Source: Homarus americanus
Lineage: Eukaryota > Arthropoda > Malacostraca > Decapoda > Nephropidae
DNA: 64,000 bases
Assembly: GCF_018991925.1 (NCBI RefSeq)
Contig: NW_024753884.1
Span: 45,550-109,549 of the forward strand
Direction: 5' to 3'
The notes under the pieces were generated by a model, which saw only the letters and a list, made by a program, of their open reading frames with translations, was not told where the DNA came from and made no database searches. This document shows positions 32,672 to 46,896 of this stretch, piece by piece. The translations under genes and the position numbers were made by a program. Numbering within the stretch: the stretch's first letter is position 1; each line of letters begins with the position of its first letter.

Positions 32672-33726
32672 CAGTTGGGTCTTCATTTACACTGTCAATT
32701 GAACCTGTGGAGGCCAATGTAAAAGCGAAACGCGTAAATGAAATAACAGAACATATGGGATTAATTGAAATAGAGACTGGGCCGACCCCCAAACTCCACT
32801 TTTTCCGACACAATACCTACGTTGTAGTAAAAATAACATCCTAATTTTATGATGGTATGCACACATAATTAATGATTAAGAGAAATATCAATAATATTAG
32901 GTTTTTTAACACTTACGTTAGTAGAAAAGCAGGGTCGGCAACGTGGATGGCGGCTGGTTCCGAGGCAGAGGGCAGATTAGTTGCCCTCCCAGACAAACCC
33001 TTCAAACTCCATATCCTCACTGTCAATATCACTGTCACTGACTTGGGCTGGCTGTGGTTGTGGTGGGTTCTGGGGCAAGGAAGTCCTCAATGCTATGTTG
33101 ACGACTAGCATTGATGTTGTTGAGATAGATCTGGATATCTGGCTCCAAAAATTTCGTCAGATGGTTACGAGACGCTTCATACCAATGCTTGTCTGGGTGG
33201 GTTGGCAAGGATGAGCTTAAGTTTCTCCCCCAACTCGATGATTTCCTTCACATCATTATGGCTTAGTCCAGGTAATTCAATGTGTTTCTCTGGTGGTGGG
33301 GGTCCCGCGGCAGCCATTATGAGTTGTGAGAATAGCGGGCAAAGAAGAACTGTATCACGGACTGAGAACAATGAGACAGGCCCTGCTAGGTCAGTGACTT
33401 CTTCCCTCCTGTGGCAGGGCCGTCATATTTCATTAAACCAATCACAGCTAGCGGGGAGGGAGGTAAGGATCGTGGCCCAATCACAGTCTGATACGTCATA
33501 TGGCGACACCGATGCTAGCGACAGCGCGCACCCTCTCAGCTGCTTCCTCCCGCTTGTGGTCAGGCATGGCGGGAGGTTTGAATCCAAAATGGCGCTGCTG
33601 GACCGCCAGCTGCTCTCCGCGTAAATGACCAAATTTACCGAGTAATTAAAGCATTTCAATTCTGGCAAGGCACTGCGTAAATGACAAAACGCGCAAACAA
33701 AAACTGCATAAATCCAGACTCAACTT
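32672..33726 (-). mobile_element. Tig-A3, internal deletion derivative of Tig-A
   Basis: Left end CAGTTGGGTCTTCATTTACA at 32672, preceded by TA. The right end near 33726 is eroded (GACTCAACTT against GACCCAACTG). It shares GGGATTAATTGAAATAGAGA and the AACTCCACTTTTTCCGACAC segment with other Tig-A copies. CGTAAATGA words recur at both ends. It keeps a start codon fused to a C-terminal part of the transposase (33177-33317). Confidence 0.8.
33177..33317 (-). pseudogene. Tig-A3 transposase remnant, start fused to C-terminal part
   Basis: From ATG 33317, MAAAGPPPPEKHIELPG resembles the presumed start of Tig-A2 (MASAGPPPP). It is followed at once by LSHNDVKEIIELGEKLK, which corresponds to C-terminal sequence in Tig-A2 (LSHSDIK). 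The frame stops after 46 residues; in the next frame RQHSIEDFLAPEP parallels QQSITDFFTAQP of Tig-A2. The DNA-binding and catalytic regions are deleted. Confidence 0.5.
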
Positions 33727-35343
33727 TTATTTATGATTCTTCCAAGGAACCTGCAAGACTCATGTTAAAGGACATTCAACAGGAATTGCAAGAGGAAGGA
33801 TTCCCTATATTAAGGGGAGCTTCCGGCTTAAATCGATGAAAAATGAAAATATATCATAAAATGTAAAAAAAAAAATCCTGGGCAAAGGTGTTGCCTATGG
33901 CCATATGTGGACAGAGTTTTATAGCAATATTGTAATATTGTAATATTTATGCAATTATGCATGGTTCCCTCCCACCTTCCCCGTCCTTTGGGTAGACATA
34001 TGAATGATTATGGTAAAATATCCCTAAATATGAAATTAAATAGCACAAAAAAAGACTTCAGAAATTCATTTCAGGCAATTCTCTTTCTCTGGTGAGTAGA
34101 GGGAAGCAAGGCAAGGTCAGGGTTGCCAATTTAGTGAAAAAAGTCACTAATCCTAGCAAATTTGGTACTATGTTGTTTGCAATATGTAACATGGATTGTG
34201 ACTAGCGACTTTTTGGGCAAATTCCTAGGATGTGTAGGAGAAGTTTAGGGAATTATACTATTCTAATGCGCGAGACTAAAACAAATGTGAGATGGAGACG
34301 GATGATTACATTGACTTATAAATGACACTGGTCTGTCACTAGGGGGTAACATTATATGGACTGAGCCATATATGACATGACTGTCATGTCTGATGAGAGG
34401 TCCTTTACACCTATCCCTATTGTCCTATACTAGACATGACCAGATCAAATTGAAATATATTGTTCGATACTGGTGAGCTGTTATGACCCTTGGCCTCTTA
34501 GGTTGTAACAAAATCACAAATTCAACTTCTTTATGTATTATAGGTCCAAGGAATAGATCCCACCAAAATTATCACCTCATTACTATGGGGTATATTGAAA
34601 TACATGCAGTAAATTTATTACAGAATATATTGACAAACAAACAATAAAACAAATATATCAATTATGTACAAAAATAAACAAATACAAATTAAATCCGATC
34701 AAATAAATGACTCAACGAGAGTGACAAAATAATTAACATAAAAGTAAGACTAAACATTTGTTTAGTTTTAGCAACTACCATGAACAACGTGGTATATCCA
34801 CCACACGAAACCTCATAAATAAGTTATTTTCCGTGGAACTCTAAAATATGATTAACAATAATCTCATATAATACTTGGTGTTCTAAAAGGTAGAGCAAGG
34901 TTTACATGTTATACCTCTAGAAATATACTGTACAATAAGAAAGGAGATACTCTGTACTTAACTTATCACTGCCGGCCCAATACTAACGTCCCGCGGCTTG
35001 GGATGTAAACAAAGCGAGCAGAAATGACGTCACAAACAAAAAGGCGTTCCGCGTTGCGATTCCACAACCAACCATTGAACTCTCACTTGTAACATGAGTA
35101 CTTGTACAGTGCATAATTGTAATCATACTAATTATTATAATTTTCCCAAGATTATTGCATTTTGACTAACTTTTGGATAAAGGAATTATCGTGTAAATTC
35201 ATTGAAAATAATTGTTACATTTATTATGGTCTTGTTCTTGCCACTGTTTCTGATGTACACTCGGAAGTGGACAGGTCTAGAGTATGTGGACTCCGTAGTC
35301 CATACATGTACCGTGGCCTCCACCCACACCTCAGTTCTCTCCA
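33727..35343. other. Unassigned AT-rich interval
   Basis: About 1.6 kb without a recognisable gene, ends or long repeat. A (GTAATATT) stutter is near 33931-33951. It precedes the hAT transposase; a hAT end was not found. Confidence 0.3.
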
Positions 35344-35370
35344 GTGGCCAAAACTGACATTTGCACAAAC

Positions 35371-37069
35371 ATGGCACCATCGTATGGGCAAGCTTACCAC
35401 AAAAGTTGGGAATCGATACCCAAATTAAAAGCTTGGTTAAGACCATACGAGATGTTGAAGATGAAAGCCTTCTGTGTGTACTGCAAGTGTGAACTGAATG
35501 CTAAACTCAGTGATCTCAGGAAACATGCTAAATCAAACGAGCACATTAAGAAGTCAGAACCATTCAGTAGTTCACGTCAGATGAAAATTAATTTTGATAG
35601 AAGTAATGCTAATGAACTGTCATCACAGGAGCAGCTGAAGGACGTCTGGCTGTATAGCAAAAAAAAAAATTCATTCCTAACGACTGATCACGTCACAGAA
35701 GTGTGCAAAAAATAGTTCAGTGATTGTAGAGGTGCTAGCAAAATGAAAATGCATAGAACAAAATGTAAAGAATTAGTAGTAAATGTTCTTGGACCCCATT
35801 TTTTGAACATGCTGAAAAGTGAAGTAGGGGAAGTCAGTTCAGTTTACTGATCGATGAATCTACTGACATAGCCTCCAACAAATTCATTGGTGTAGTCATA
35901 TGCTACTATAGTGAAAGCTTGGGAAAAATTGTCAACATACTTAGGGCTTGTCGAAATTGAGCCTGGTACTGCAGTAGTGATAATGGAAGACTTGAAAAAT
36001 TGTTTGCATGATTTGAAACTTAACCCTAAACAGCTGGTAGGGATTGGTGTAGATAATGCCAGCGTGAACACTGGAGTGAATAATGGAGTGATTGAGCTGC
36101 TGACAAAAATAATTTTCTCTTCCCAGTTTAATTATGATCAGATGTGTATGCCATTCAATCCAACTTGCGGTTTGTCATGCTTCTGAGAAAACCCTACCCA
36201 GAAATACAGACTGCTTGGTAAGAGAGACTTATAACTGGTTTAGTCATTCCACTAAGACACACATGATGTACAGGAACCTGTTCATTACTTTAAATAATAG
36301 ACATCAGCCTCTAAAGATACCCAGTGTTGCGCATACTTTCGCAGTGGAAGAACTCGCTTCACTTTGATGAAGTCAGAAAATCAGAAAAGTGTTATAGTGC
36401 AGAAATGCCATTTTAGATGTTCTCTGACCCAGTTAACAAACTCTATCTCCTGTGTCTAAGACCTATTTTGTAAGATGTCCAAAGAACTGTAAAGGCTTTT
36501 GAGAGTGAATCAGCTGATCCAACAAAATTATTACTGGATCTTAGTCTTAATCAAAACAATTTGTGGAGAAATTATGTTGCCAACCACAAAAATTGATCCA
36601 TTGTCAGCAGACATAGCCTCTCATGTCGATGAAAGTGCCTACCTTGGGTATGAATTTGAAAACTCTTGCAAAGAATTCAAACACACTCAGGATGTTGAAA
36701 AGGAATCGCGTAACAGATGCATTGCATTTATACTAAAACTGTGCTGTGCACTTAAACTAAGGCTTCCTGATAATTTTTCTGTGCTATCAAGGATGTCCAT
36801 GTTTTCTGTCAACAAGTGCACTGGAAGAATTACGCCTCCAGTAAGAGACATGGCTGAGTTGTTTGGATACAGTGCTGTTAACATTGAAGAAATAGAAAAT
36901 CAGTGGCATAATTTAACTTTCCAGAGTGGCAAAACATATCTTCCACTGCTGACTTATGGACAGAAATTAATCAGTAAGTAGACTCTGCCAGAGACAAGCC
37001 ATTTAAGGCACTTGTATCTCTGGCTATGGGAATATTATCACTTCCACACTTGAATGCCCAGGTCAGAAG
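35371..37069 (+). pseudogene. hAT-type transposase remnant with BED-like finger, cut by the CA array
   Basis: Plus-strand frame from ATG 35371: MAPSYGQAYHKSWESIPKLK, then FCVYCKCELNAKLSDLRKHA with a C-C-H-H finger of the BED type. After a stop at 35713 and frameshifts it continues with YLGLVEIEPGTAVVIMEDL, VGIGVDNASVNTGVNNGV, CVCHSIQLAVCHASEKTLP and, from 36499, a long open stretch to a stop at 36979. Past that stop LVSLAMGILSLPHLNAQVRR is the start of the hAT C-terminal dimerisation motif, and the array begins immediately after it. The GxGxDNAxxN and C-x-CHxxQL blocks fit hAT-superfamily transposases. No 8 bp duplication or terminal repeats were found. Confidence 0.78.
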
Positions 37070-37070
37070 A

Positions 37071-39342
37071 CACACACGCCCCTCAACATAACACCCTCCC
37101 CCACACACACACACCCACCCCAACAACCACACCCACCCCAACAACCACCCACCCCAACAACCACACCCACCCCAACAACCACACCCACCCCAACAACCAC
37201 ACCCCACCCCAACAACCACACCCACCCCAACAACCACCCACCCCAACAACCACACCCACCCCAACAACCACACCCACCCCAACAGCCACACCCACCCCAA
37301 CAACCACCCACCCCAACAACCACACCCACCCCAACAACCACACCCACCCCAACAACCACACCCCACCCAACAACCACACCCACCCCAACAACCACACCCA
37401 CCCCAACAACCACACCCACCCCAACAACCACACCCACCCCAACAACCACACCCACCCCAACAACCACACCCACCCCAACAACCACACCCACCCCAACAAC
37501 CACACCCACCCCAACAACCACACCCACCCCAACAACCACACCCACCCCAACAACCACACCCACCCCAACAACCACACCCACCCCAACAACCACACCCACC
37601 AACCACACCCACCCCAACAACCACACCCACCCCAACAACCACACCCACCCCCAACAACCACACACCCACCCCAACACATAACATCCTCCCCACACACCAC
37701 CCTCCCCACACACACCACCCTCCCCACACACACCACCCTCCCCCACACACCACCCCCACACACACCACCTCCCCCACACACCCCCAACAACCACACCCAC
37801 CACAAAAACCACACCCACCCCCAACAACCACACCCACCCCAACAACCACACCCACCCCAACAACCACACCCACCCCAACAACCACACCCACCCCAACAAC
37901 CACACCCACCCCAACAACCACACCCACCCCAACAACTCACACCCAGACACACACACACACACACACACCTCAACATAACACCCCCCCACACACACCCCAA
38001 CATAACATCCTCCCCACACACACCACCCCCCACACACCCCCCAACAACCACACCCCACCACAAAACACACACACCCCCAACATAACACCCTCCCCCCCCC
38101 ACACACACACACACACCCCAACATAACACCCTCCCCAACACACACACACACACCCCAACAACCACACCCCCAACAACCACACCCCCCAACAACCACACCA
38201 ACAACCACCCCCCAACAACCACACCCCCAACAAGAACACACACACCCCAACATAACACCCCCCACACACACACACCCCAACATAACACCCTCCTCACCCC
38301 CAACAACCACACCCACCAACAAAACACACACCCCCCAACATAACACCCTCCCCACACACACCCCCCCAACATAACACCTCCCCACACACACCCCAACATA
38401 ACACCTCCCCACACACCCCAACAACCACACCCACCACAACAACCACACCCACCAACAACCACACCCACCACAACAACCACACCCACCAACAACCACACCC
38501 CACCAACAACCACACACACCAACAACCACACACACACCCCAACATAACACCCTCCCACACACCCCAACATAACACCTCCCCACACACACACCCAACATAA
38601 CACTCTCCCCACACACAACACCCTCCCCACACACACACACCCCAACATAACACCCTCCCCACACACACCCCAACATAACACCCTCCCCACACACACACCC
38701 CAACATAACACCTCCTCACACACAACACCCTCCCCACACACACACACCCCGCACAACACCCTCCCCACACACACACCCCAACATAACACCTCCCCACACA
38801 CACACCCCAACATAACACCTCCCCACACACACACCCCAACATAACACCCTCCCCACACCACACCCCAACATAACACCCCCACACACACACCCCAACATAA
38901 CACCCTCCCCACACACACACCCCAACATAACACCTCCCCCACACACACACACACACCCCAACATAACACCCTCCCCACACACACACACACACCCCAACAT
39001 AACACCCTCCCCACACACACACACCCCAACATAACACCTCCTCACACACCCCAACATAACACCCTCCCCACACACACCCCAACATAACACCCCTCCCCAC
39101 ACACACCCCCAACATAACACCTCCCCACACACACCCCAACAACCACACCCACCAACAACCACACCCCAACAACCACACACACCCCAACATAACACCTCCC
39201 CACACACACACACACCCAACATAACACCCTCCCCACACACACCCCAACATAACACCCTCCCCACACACACCCCAAACAACCACACCCACCAACAACCACA
39301 CCCACCAACAACCACACCCACCAACAACCACACCCACAACAA

Positions 39343-39382
<40 letters not shown>

Positions 39383-40052
39383 CCACACACACACACCCAA
39401 CATAACACCTCCCCAACATAACACCCTCCCACAAACCCCAACATAACAACCTCCCCCACACACACACACACCCCAACATAACACCCCAAACACACACACA
39501 CACACAAACACCAACCCCACACATGCACACACACACACACGCACACACACACGCACGCACACACACACACACGCACGCAAGCACGCACACACACACACGC
39601 ACACACACCCGCACATGCACACACACCCGCACACACACCCACGCACACACACCCACGCACACACCCACGCACACACACCCACCCACACACACCCACACAC
39701 ACACACATCCACCAACCACCCACACACACACCCACCCACACACACACCCACCACACACACACACCCACCCACCCACACACCCACCCACACCCACACCACA
39801 CACACACACACACACCACCCACAACCACACACACACACACCCACCCACAACCACACACACAACCACACACACCCCCCAACATCACACCCACCAACAACCA
39901 TGCACACACACACACACACCCCCAACATCACACCCACCAACAACCATGCACACACACACACCCCAATATAACACTCTCCACACACACCCTCCACACACAC
40001 ACACACACCCCAACATCATACACACCCCAACATCATACACACACACACCCCA

Positions 40053-40089
<37 letters not shown>

Positions 40090-40162
40090 CACCTCACACA
40101 CACACACACACCCCAACATCACACACACACACACACACCCAAACATCACACACACCCCAACA

Positions 40163-40200
<38 letters not shown>

Positions 40201-40271
40201 CAACATCACACACACCCCAACATAACACACACCCCAACATAACACACACCCCAACATAACACACACACACT
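37071..40271. repeat. Array 1: 3.2 kb CA-rich minisatellite/microsatellite mosaic
   Basis: 37111-37675 and 37790-37935 are regular 18-mers of CCCCAACAACCACACCCA with few changes. 37676-37790 and 37940-39480 are longer mixed units built from CCCCAACATAACACC, CTCCCCACACACA and CCAACAACCACACCCACC. 39480-40271 degrades into CA/CCCA/GCAC runs with CCCCAACATCACACAC. No protein is expected; the long reading frames through it are artefacts of low complexity. The G-rich strand is the minus strand. The start cuts the hAT frame; the end abuts unique sequence at 40272. Confidence 0.95.
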
Positions 40272-40336
40272 GTAATGGGCCTCTGTCTCATCAACAGAAC
40301 ATATTATATAAATGGGTCAATACATCTGATATTATA

Positions 40337-41869
40337 CAGTATTACCCCGCTTCTCTGCTTTTCACTTTCTGATTTCTCATGTACGGTGCCTGCAGAACCA
40401 ACTTTCACTTTCCGCAGTTCATCTACCCTTCTCACGTGAAGTATAATTTTTTTTTTTATAGCTCATAAAATTCATACATTACCGGCGAATATAATTAACA
40501 TTCCTGGAATTCTTACAATTTGATGATCATTTTGAATATAAACATCATAGATTTTGCATTAGACATACAAATTTTAGATCTAATGTTTACTCTGAGTAAA
40601 TATGTTATCTTTTGTGCAAAATATATGACATTTATATTCAAAATATTCCTGGTCTTACAAGGAATCCAGCAATGTCAATTATATTAGCCTCTTTAGTCTG
40701 AGGTATTATTTATTACTAAAAAGGTAAATATTCTGGTTTTCCATTTATCTGGTAGGGAGGTTGGTGGGGGAGGGAGGGACCGACGACCATCTGTACGTGT
40801 GAAGAATATTTTTTTATATAAACTGAAGATATTTGTTTAGCTCATAAAATTCATACAAATTGACAGAATATAATTTACATTGCTGGAATTCTTACAATTT
40901 GATGATCATTTTGAATATAAACATCATAGATCTTGCATTAGACATACAAATTTTAGATCTAATGTTTACTCTTGAGTAAATATGTTATCTTTTGTGCAAA
41001 ATATATGACATTTATATTCAAAATGTTCCTGGTCTTACAAGGAATCGCAATGTCAATTATATTATCCTATTTTGGTGCAGGTATTATTTGTTACTAAAAG
41101 TTAAAATTAGTTTTTTCCCAACATTTCTCTGGTAGGGAAGGAAGGTGGGGTGGGGGTTGGGTTGGGACTGACGACCATCTGGCGCTGTTGGAAGAGAGCA
41201 AGTTAGGGTACTTTGATTGACAGATAGTGTCGTTGAAATATTTTTTTTATTAACTGAAGTTATTTGTTTTAGCTCATAAAATTCATACAAATTACTGGAC
41301 CAGAATATAATTTACATTGCTGGAATTCTTACAATATGATGATCATTTTGAATATAAACATAATGGATTTTGCATTAGATATACAAATTTAGATTTAATG
41401 TAATAATTTGGTTTACACAAAGCAAGTATTTTATCTTTTTTGCAAAATATATGAAGTTTACATTCAAAATATTCTGACCTGCAAGGAATCCAGAAATGTC
41501 AATTATATTATATCTTTAGTCTGAGGTATTATTTATAACTAAACGTTAAAATCTAGTGTTTCACCCAATCATTTCTCAAGAGGTAGGGGCCAGTGAGCTG
41601 GGAGAAGGGTGGGGGATTTGAGTCTATTATTTGAATGGACATTAACCTGGCGACTGTATTTCTCTTAAATATTAATTGTGTGAGCATTTCCATCATAAAA
41701 TTTAGATGTTATTTTTACTACAACATAGGTATTGTGTCGGAAAAAGTGGAGTTTGGGGTCGGGCCAGTCTCTATGGAATTAATCCCATATGTTCTGTTGC
41801 TCCATTCTGTGATTTCACTTTCGCAGTACCCTGTGGGTTCAATTGACCGCGTAAATCGGGGTACTACTG
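40337..41869 (-). mobile_element. Tig-A4, Tig-A-type element carrying three hairpin repeats
   Basis: Left end CAGTATTACCCCGCTTCTCT at 40337 and inverted right end GGGGTACTACTG at 41869, flanked by TA (40335-40336, 41870-41871). The right ~200 bp match, inverted, the left part of Tig-A1/A3, including the AACTCCACTTTTTCCGACAC segment, so the element is in reverse orientation. Its centre is three tandem ~415 bp units (see next entry). No transposase. Confidence 0.8.
40440..41620. repeat. Three tandem ~415 bp units, each an inverted repeat of the core
   Basis: Arms at 40488-40575/40605-40690, 40866-40955/40985-41066 and 41306-41390/41430-41506. The left arm reads CATTGCTGGAATTCTTACAA then TTTTGAATATAAACATCAT; the right arm is its inverted copy with CTTACAAGGAATCCAGCAAT. 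Loops are only ~30-40 bp, so each unit could fold into a long hairpin. The same core occurs in Tig-C, Tig-F and Tig-M. No coding. Confidence 0.8.
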
Positions 41870-41871
41870 TA

Positions 41872-43017
41872 TTCAGATTCACCACCCTGTAACTTTCTAC
41901 TGTCTATGAGTAAGACATGAGCTGGACACGTGAGCGGGCAACTCTCCCAGGAGGGAGTGACCCATAGTCAGCATTTCTGTAAGCCTGCACAGCGAGGCCC
42001 TCACTCTTTAGTCGCTCACAACAACTTATATCGTAAGGACGTGACCTAACGTTTATAACACATAAACGCCGTCCCTTTCTCATTCACTCTTAAACAGAGG
42101 AACTTACGGTCGATGTACACTCAGGAATTATATATACAACCCTTTTATAATAAAACAAGGAACTACCGTTTGGGTTTCGTTACTTAAACCCAAATAATAA
42201 ATATATGTGAACGGCCTGGTTAATTGCACAAGCAGCCGATTCATATAGGTGGCAAGCGGTGTGTACGGATTCTTCAAACTGGTAGTCGTATGATCAGTCT
42301 GTGTTTTGAGAAAAACTGAAAACACACAGCAGTGACGCGTTACATAATCCGAGTATTTAAAACTATATCCCGTATTGAGACGATATTTAGTGAGTGCTCC
42401 TTATCTCTATCACATACAAACATGTGCAGAATTCGTAATATACATAAATTACAGCCTGTTGGTAAATATCCAGATTGTGCCGGTTGAAGTAGACCCCACT
42501 TAGCATTTTCTAGTTACAGTGTTGCAGTGTTGAAGAAAGGTTTCATAACCTGGACTAACAATTGGTATTTCACGAGCAGCTGAACAGTTTTGTTGTGTCG
42601 CGAGCGTTAATTACGAAGTTCTGGTGTCATCATACAAGATCTCCATATATACGTAGACTGTGAAGACTTGGCACACGGCAGTCTCACTAGCGACCTAGCA
42701 ACGACCAGAGTGACAACCAATCATCAGCAGTTTCTGATCGACGGTGGAGAAACTCCCCTAGTTTGAAGTGGACTCGTCTCTCGCCAAGGTAGAAGCGTCT
42801 CATCGTTGCCAACGAAACCAGGAGCAGCGGGCGCATCACCAGGAAGAGGCCCCGCCCACCCTCCACCCAAGACTCAACTCAGAATTTGGCTTAAAGGATC
42901 ACGTTTTCTATACAGACGTAACACCCTGTATAAATAGGTATTTAAATTACATAATTCTACACACATGAACACGTTCGAGAGATATTTTCACACAGATAGG
43001 TTCGTCGGATAGGATTA
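41872..43017. other. Unassigned interval, not obviously repetitive
   Basis: No long frame and no recognised repeat. GTATTTAAAACTATATCCCG near 42350 and TGTATAAATAGG near 42930 are TATA-like, and the composition is more balanced than the flanks. It could be an LTR/leader of an unidentified element or a piece of unique genome. The frame at 42768-42968 has no family resemblance. Confidence 0.25.
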
Positions 43018-43402
43018 CAGTGACCCCTCGTTTAAGCGAACACCTCGGTTAACGTAATTTCGATTAACGAACTACCTTCCATGAGGATCTTCAATTCGGT
43101 TAACGAAAAAAATTGGTTAACAGTTCTTATGAACCGACCTCAACATGTTTTGCTTGCACTGATCAGGCAACCAGCTTTAGTATCAGTCCGCCAATACATT
43201 AATCGGTTCTAGGGCTTAAATTCCTTACTATTTTAGTAAATATCAAGAAGTTTATACTATTCAATAATTTTAAAAGTTTAATATTCAATTTTTTAGTCAT
43301 TTTAACAATTATTGAACATAACTGAAGGTAAAGTGACTAGTTTAATGCGCGGCATCCAGCCTCTTAACACAGCAAACAGGAGTTAGTCTCTGTTTTCACT
43401 GG
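43018..43402. mobile_element. Tig-B3, truncated by array 2
   Basis: Left end CAGTGACCCCTCGTTTAAGC at 43018, preceded by TA. Then come CGGTTAACG words and the Tig-B body as far as GTTAGTCTCTGTTTTCACTG, where the G/T array takes over. Other Tig-B copies continue for ~450 bp more; that part and the right end are missing. Confidence 0.75.
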
Positions 43403-45183
<1,781 letters not shown>

Positions 45184-46205
45184 CTGCTAACGTTTCTAAA
45201 AGCGTCACCGAATAACGTGTTTCAGCATCAATTAGTTTGCGACTTGCAAATGCTATCACTCTAAACTTCCTACGCGTATCCTCTTGCATGAGCACTGCTC
45301 CGACTCCAATTCTGGAAGCGTCAGTACAGAGAGTGAAAGGTTGAGTGTAGTCTGGGAATGCTAGAACCGGGGCATTGGTAAGCGCTATCTTCAATGCCGT
45401 AAAACTATCTTCGTGTTCAGCATCCCATATAAACATTGCATCTTTTTTGAGCAATCTCGTTAGGGGCGATGCTAATGTTGCATAGTTCTTGATAAAGGAA
45501 CGATAATATCCAGATAAGCCGATAAAGCTACGCACATGATCATTTGAGGTAGGACGCAGAACTGAGATACAGCTTTGACTTTATCATTAACTGTATGTAT
45601 GCCCTCACCGTCAACTACATGACCAAGAAAATGGATTCTGGATTTTAAAAACTCGCACTTCGAGAGTTTTATTTTGAGGCCTGCTGTGGAAAGTTTGTCC
45701 AACACTTCACGCAGTTTAATCAGATGGGAATCGACGTCCGTACTGACTACTATTAGATCATCCAAATAAGCGCAGACTGTGTTACCAATTAGTCCGGCAA
45801 ACAGGGTGTTGATCATTCTTTGAAATGTTAGTGGGGCATTTCTGAGACCAAATGGCATTCGTAGAAACTCAAAGTGGCCTAGAGGCGTGCTAAATGCCGT
45901 GATTTCTCGTAATTTCTCATAGAGTGGTATTTGCCAATACCCACTAAGCAAATCTAAGTTGCTAAATACCGCATTATCCTTGCCTAAGGATTGCAATATG
46001 TCGCTCAAGATAGGCATAGGGTACCTATCAGGGATCGTTTGATCATTGACGCGCCTGAAATCTATAACAGGGCGCCATCCACCATCCTTTTTCGGGACGA
46101 GGAATAATGGGCTATTAAAGGGGGATTTTGAGTGTCTAATAACATTCTCATCTAACATACCCTGTACCATATCTTGCACTACAGCGCGCTGGCTATGAGG
46201 TAGTC
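45184..46205 (-). pseudogene. Gyp3b Ty3/gypsy RT and partial RNase H, cut by array 2
   Basis: Minus-strand pol fragment, better preserved than Gyp3a. From about 46200: LPHSQRAVVQDMVQGMLDE, SPFNSPLFLVPKKDGGWRP, SNLDLLSGYWQIPL, MPFGLRNAPLTFQRMINTLF and the canonical catalytic VCAYLDDLIVV. A frameshift near 45545-45500 moves the thumb and connection (SFIGLSGYYRSFIKNYATLA) to another frame. RNase H starts FTLCTDASRIGVGAVLMQED and is cut after VTLLETLAA by the array near 45184. The 5' side joins a hAT remnant near 46206. The YLDD box separates this lineage from Gyp1/Gyp4 (VVDD). Confidence 0.9.
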
Positions 46206-46206
46206 T

Positions 46207-46748
46207 ATTCTTTCGTCATCTGATCCTTGTATATGTAAGAACTAATTTTATTCTTCTGGGGGTGTAGCTGTAAACAAGGATTTTCTCTTTACTTGTGAGG
46301 AGGAACTTGGTCTTGAAGGAGGATCATCTGGTGTTGTTGGTCTACTTGAGGTGGGTGTTGTCGCTCTATATGTAGATGTTGGTGTAGGAGTTCGAAAATA
46401 TGAACTAACAGATGGATGGTCCGGTCCTTCTCTGCACACTCCGAAATACTACTAGTTGGTTTAGGTTACTTGGCAGGTGTTTTGACATCTATTGCTTTTG
46501 GTGAGTCAGGTGACTCACAAATAGTTTCCTCATCAGAATCACCTTCCTCTTGTCTTTTTTTCAATATTTAAATATTTCAGTTTAATGCTATCACCACATT
46601 TATTACACTTTTCATTATGTTTGGCCATTCGTGTGCCATTTTTTGCCAAAATCAGGTTGCAAAAATTGCATTTTACCTTTGGAGTTTTTGAGTTCTCTGA
46701 GATGTTTTTAAAAAGACTGGCCACAGCACTCTTCTTTCTTCCAGGCAT
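46207..46748 (-). pseudogene. hAT-type transposase N-terminus with BED-like zinc finger
   Basis: From ATG 46748 on the minus strand: MPGRKKSAVASLFKNISE, then CNFCNLILAKNGTRMAKHNE followed by KCNKC, a C-x2-C...H...C finger of the BED type found at the start of hAT transposases. The frame breaks after KKTRGR near 46539. A Ser/Thr/Pro-rich linker (SSYFRTPTPTSTYRATTPTS) follows in 46439-46248. No catalytic region is present; Gyp3b follows near 46206. Unrelated in sequence to the hAT at 35371. Confidence 0.6.
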
Positions 46749-46896
46749 GTTTTCAATAAATTCTTATTTTCAAAAAAAATATAGCTACTGCTGAATGAGA
46801 CAATATAAGGTTAAATATAACACTGTCTAGAAAATACAATGCCAAGTCTATATATAGATTATTCCATGGGTGGAGCAAGATGACAAAAAAAGAATA

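Noticed and set aside
37111..37675. CRISPR-like array
   Set aside because: Regular 18-mers without unique spacers; a minisatellite in a eukaryotic context.
37083..40266. Long reading frames (up to about 650 codons) of V/C/G/W or H/T/N/P repeats in array 1, and the same type in arrays 2 and 3
   Set aside because: They arise because CA/GT-rich repeats lack stop codons in several frames at once. Open frames overlap on both strands, with no domain and no start context.
42768..42968. Short frame as a host exon
   Set aside because: 66 codons, low-complexity start, no conserved motif visible.
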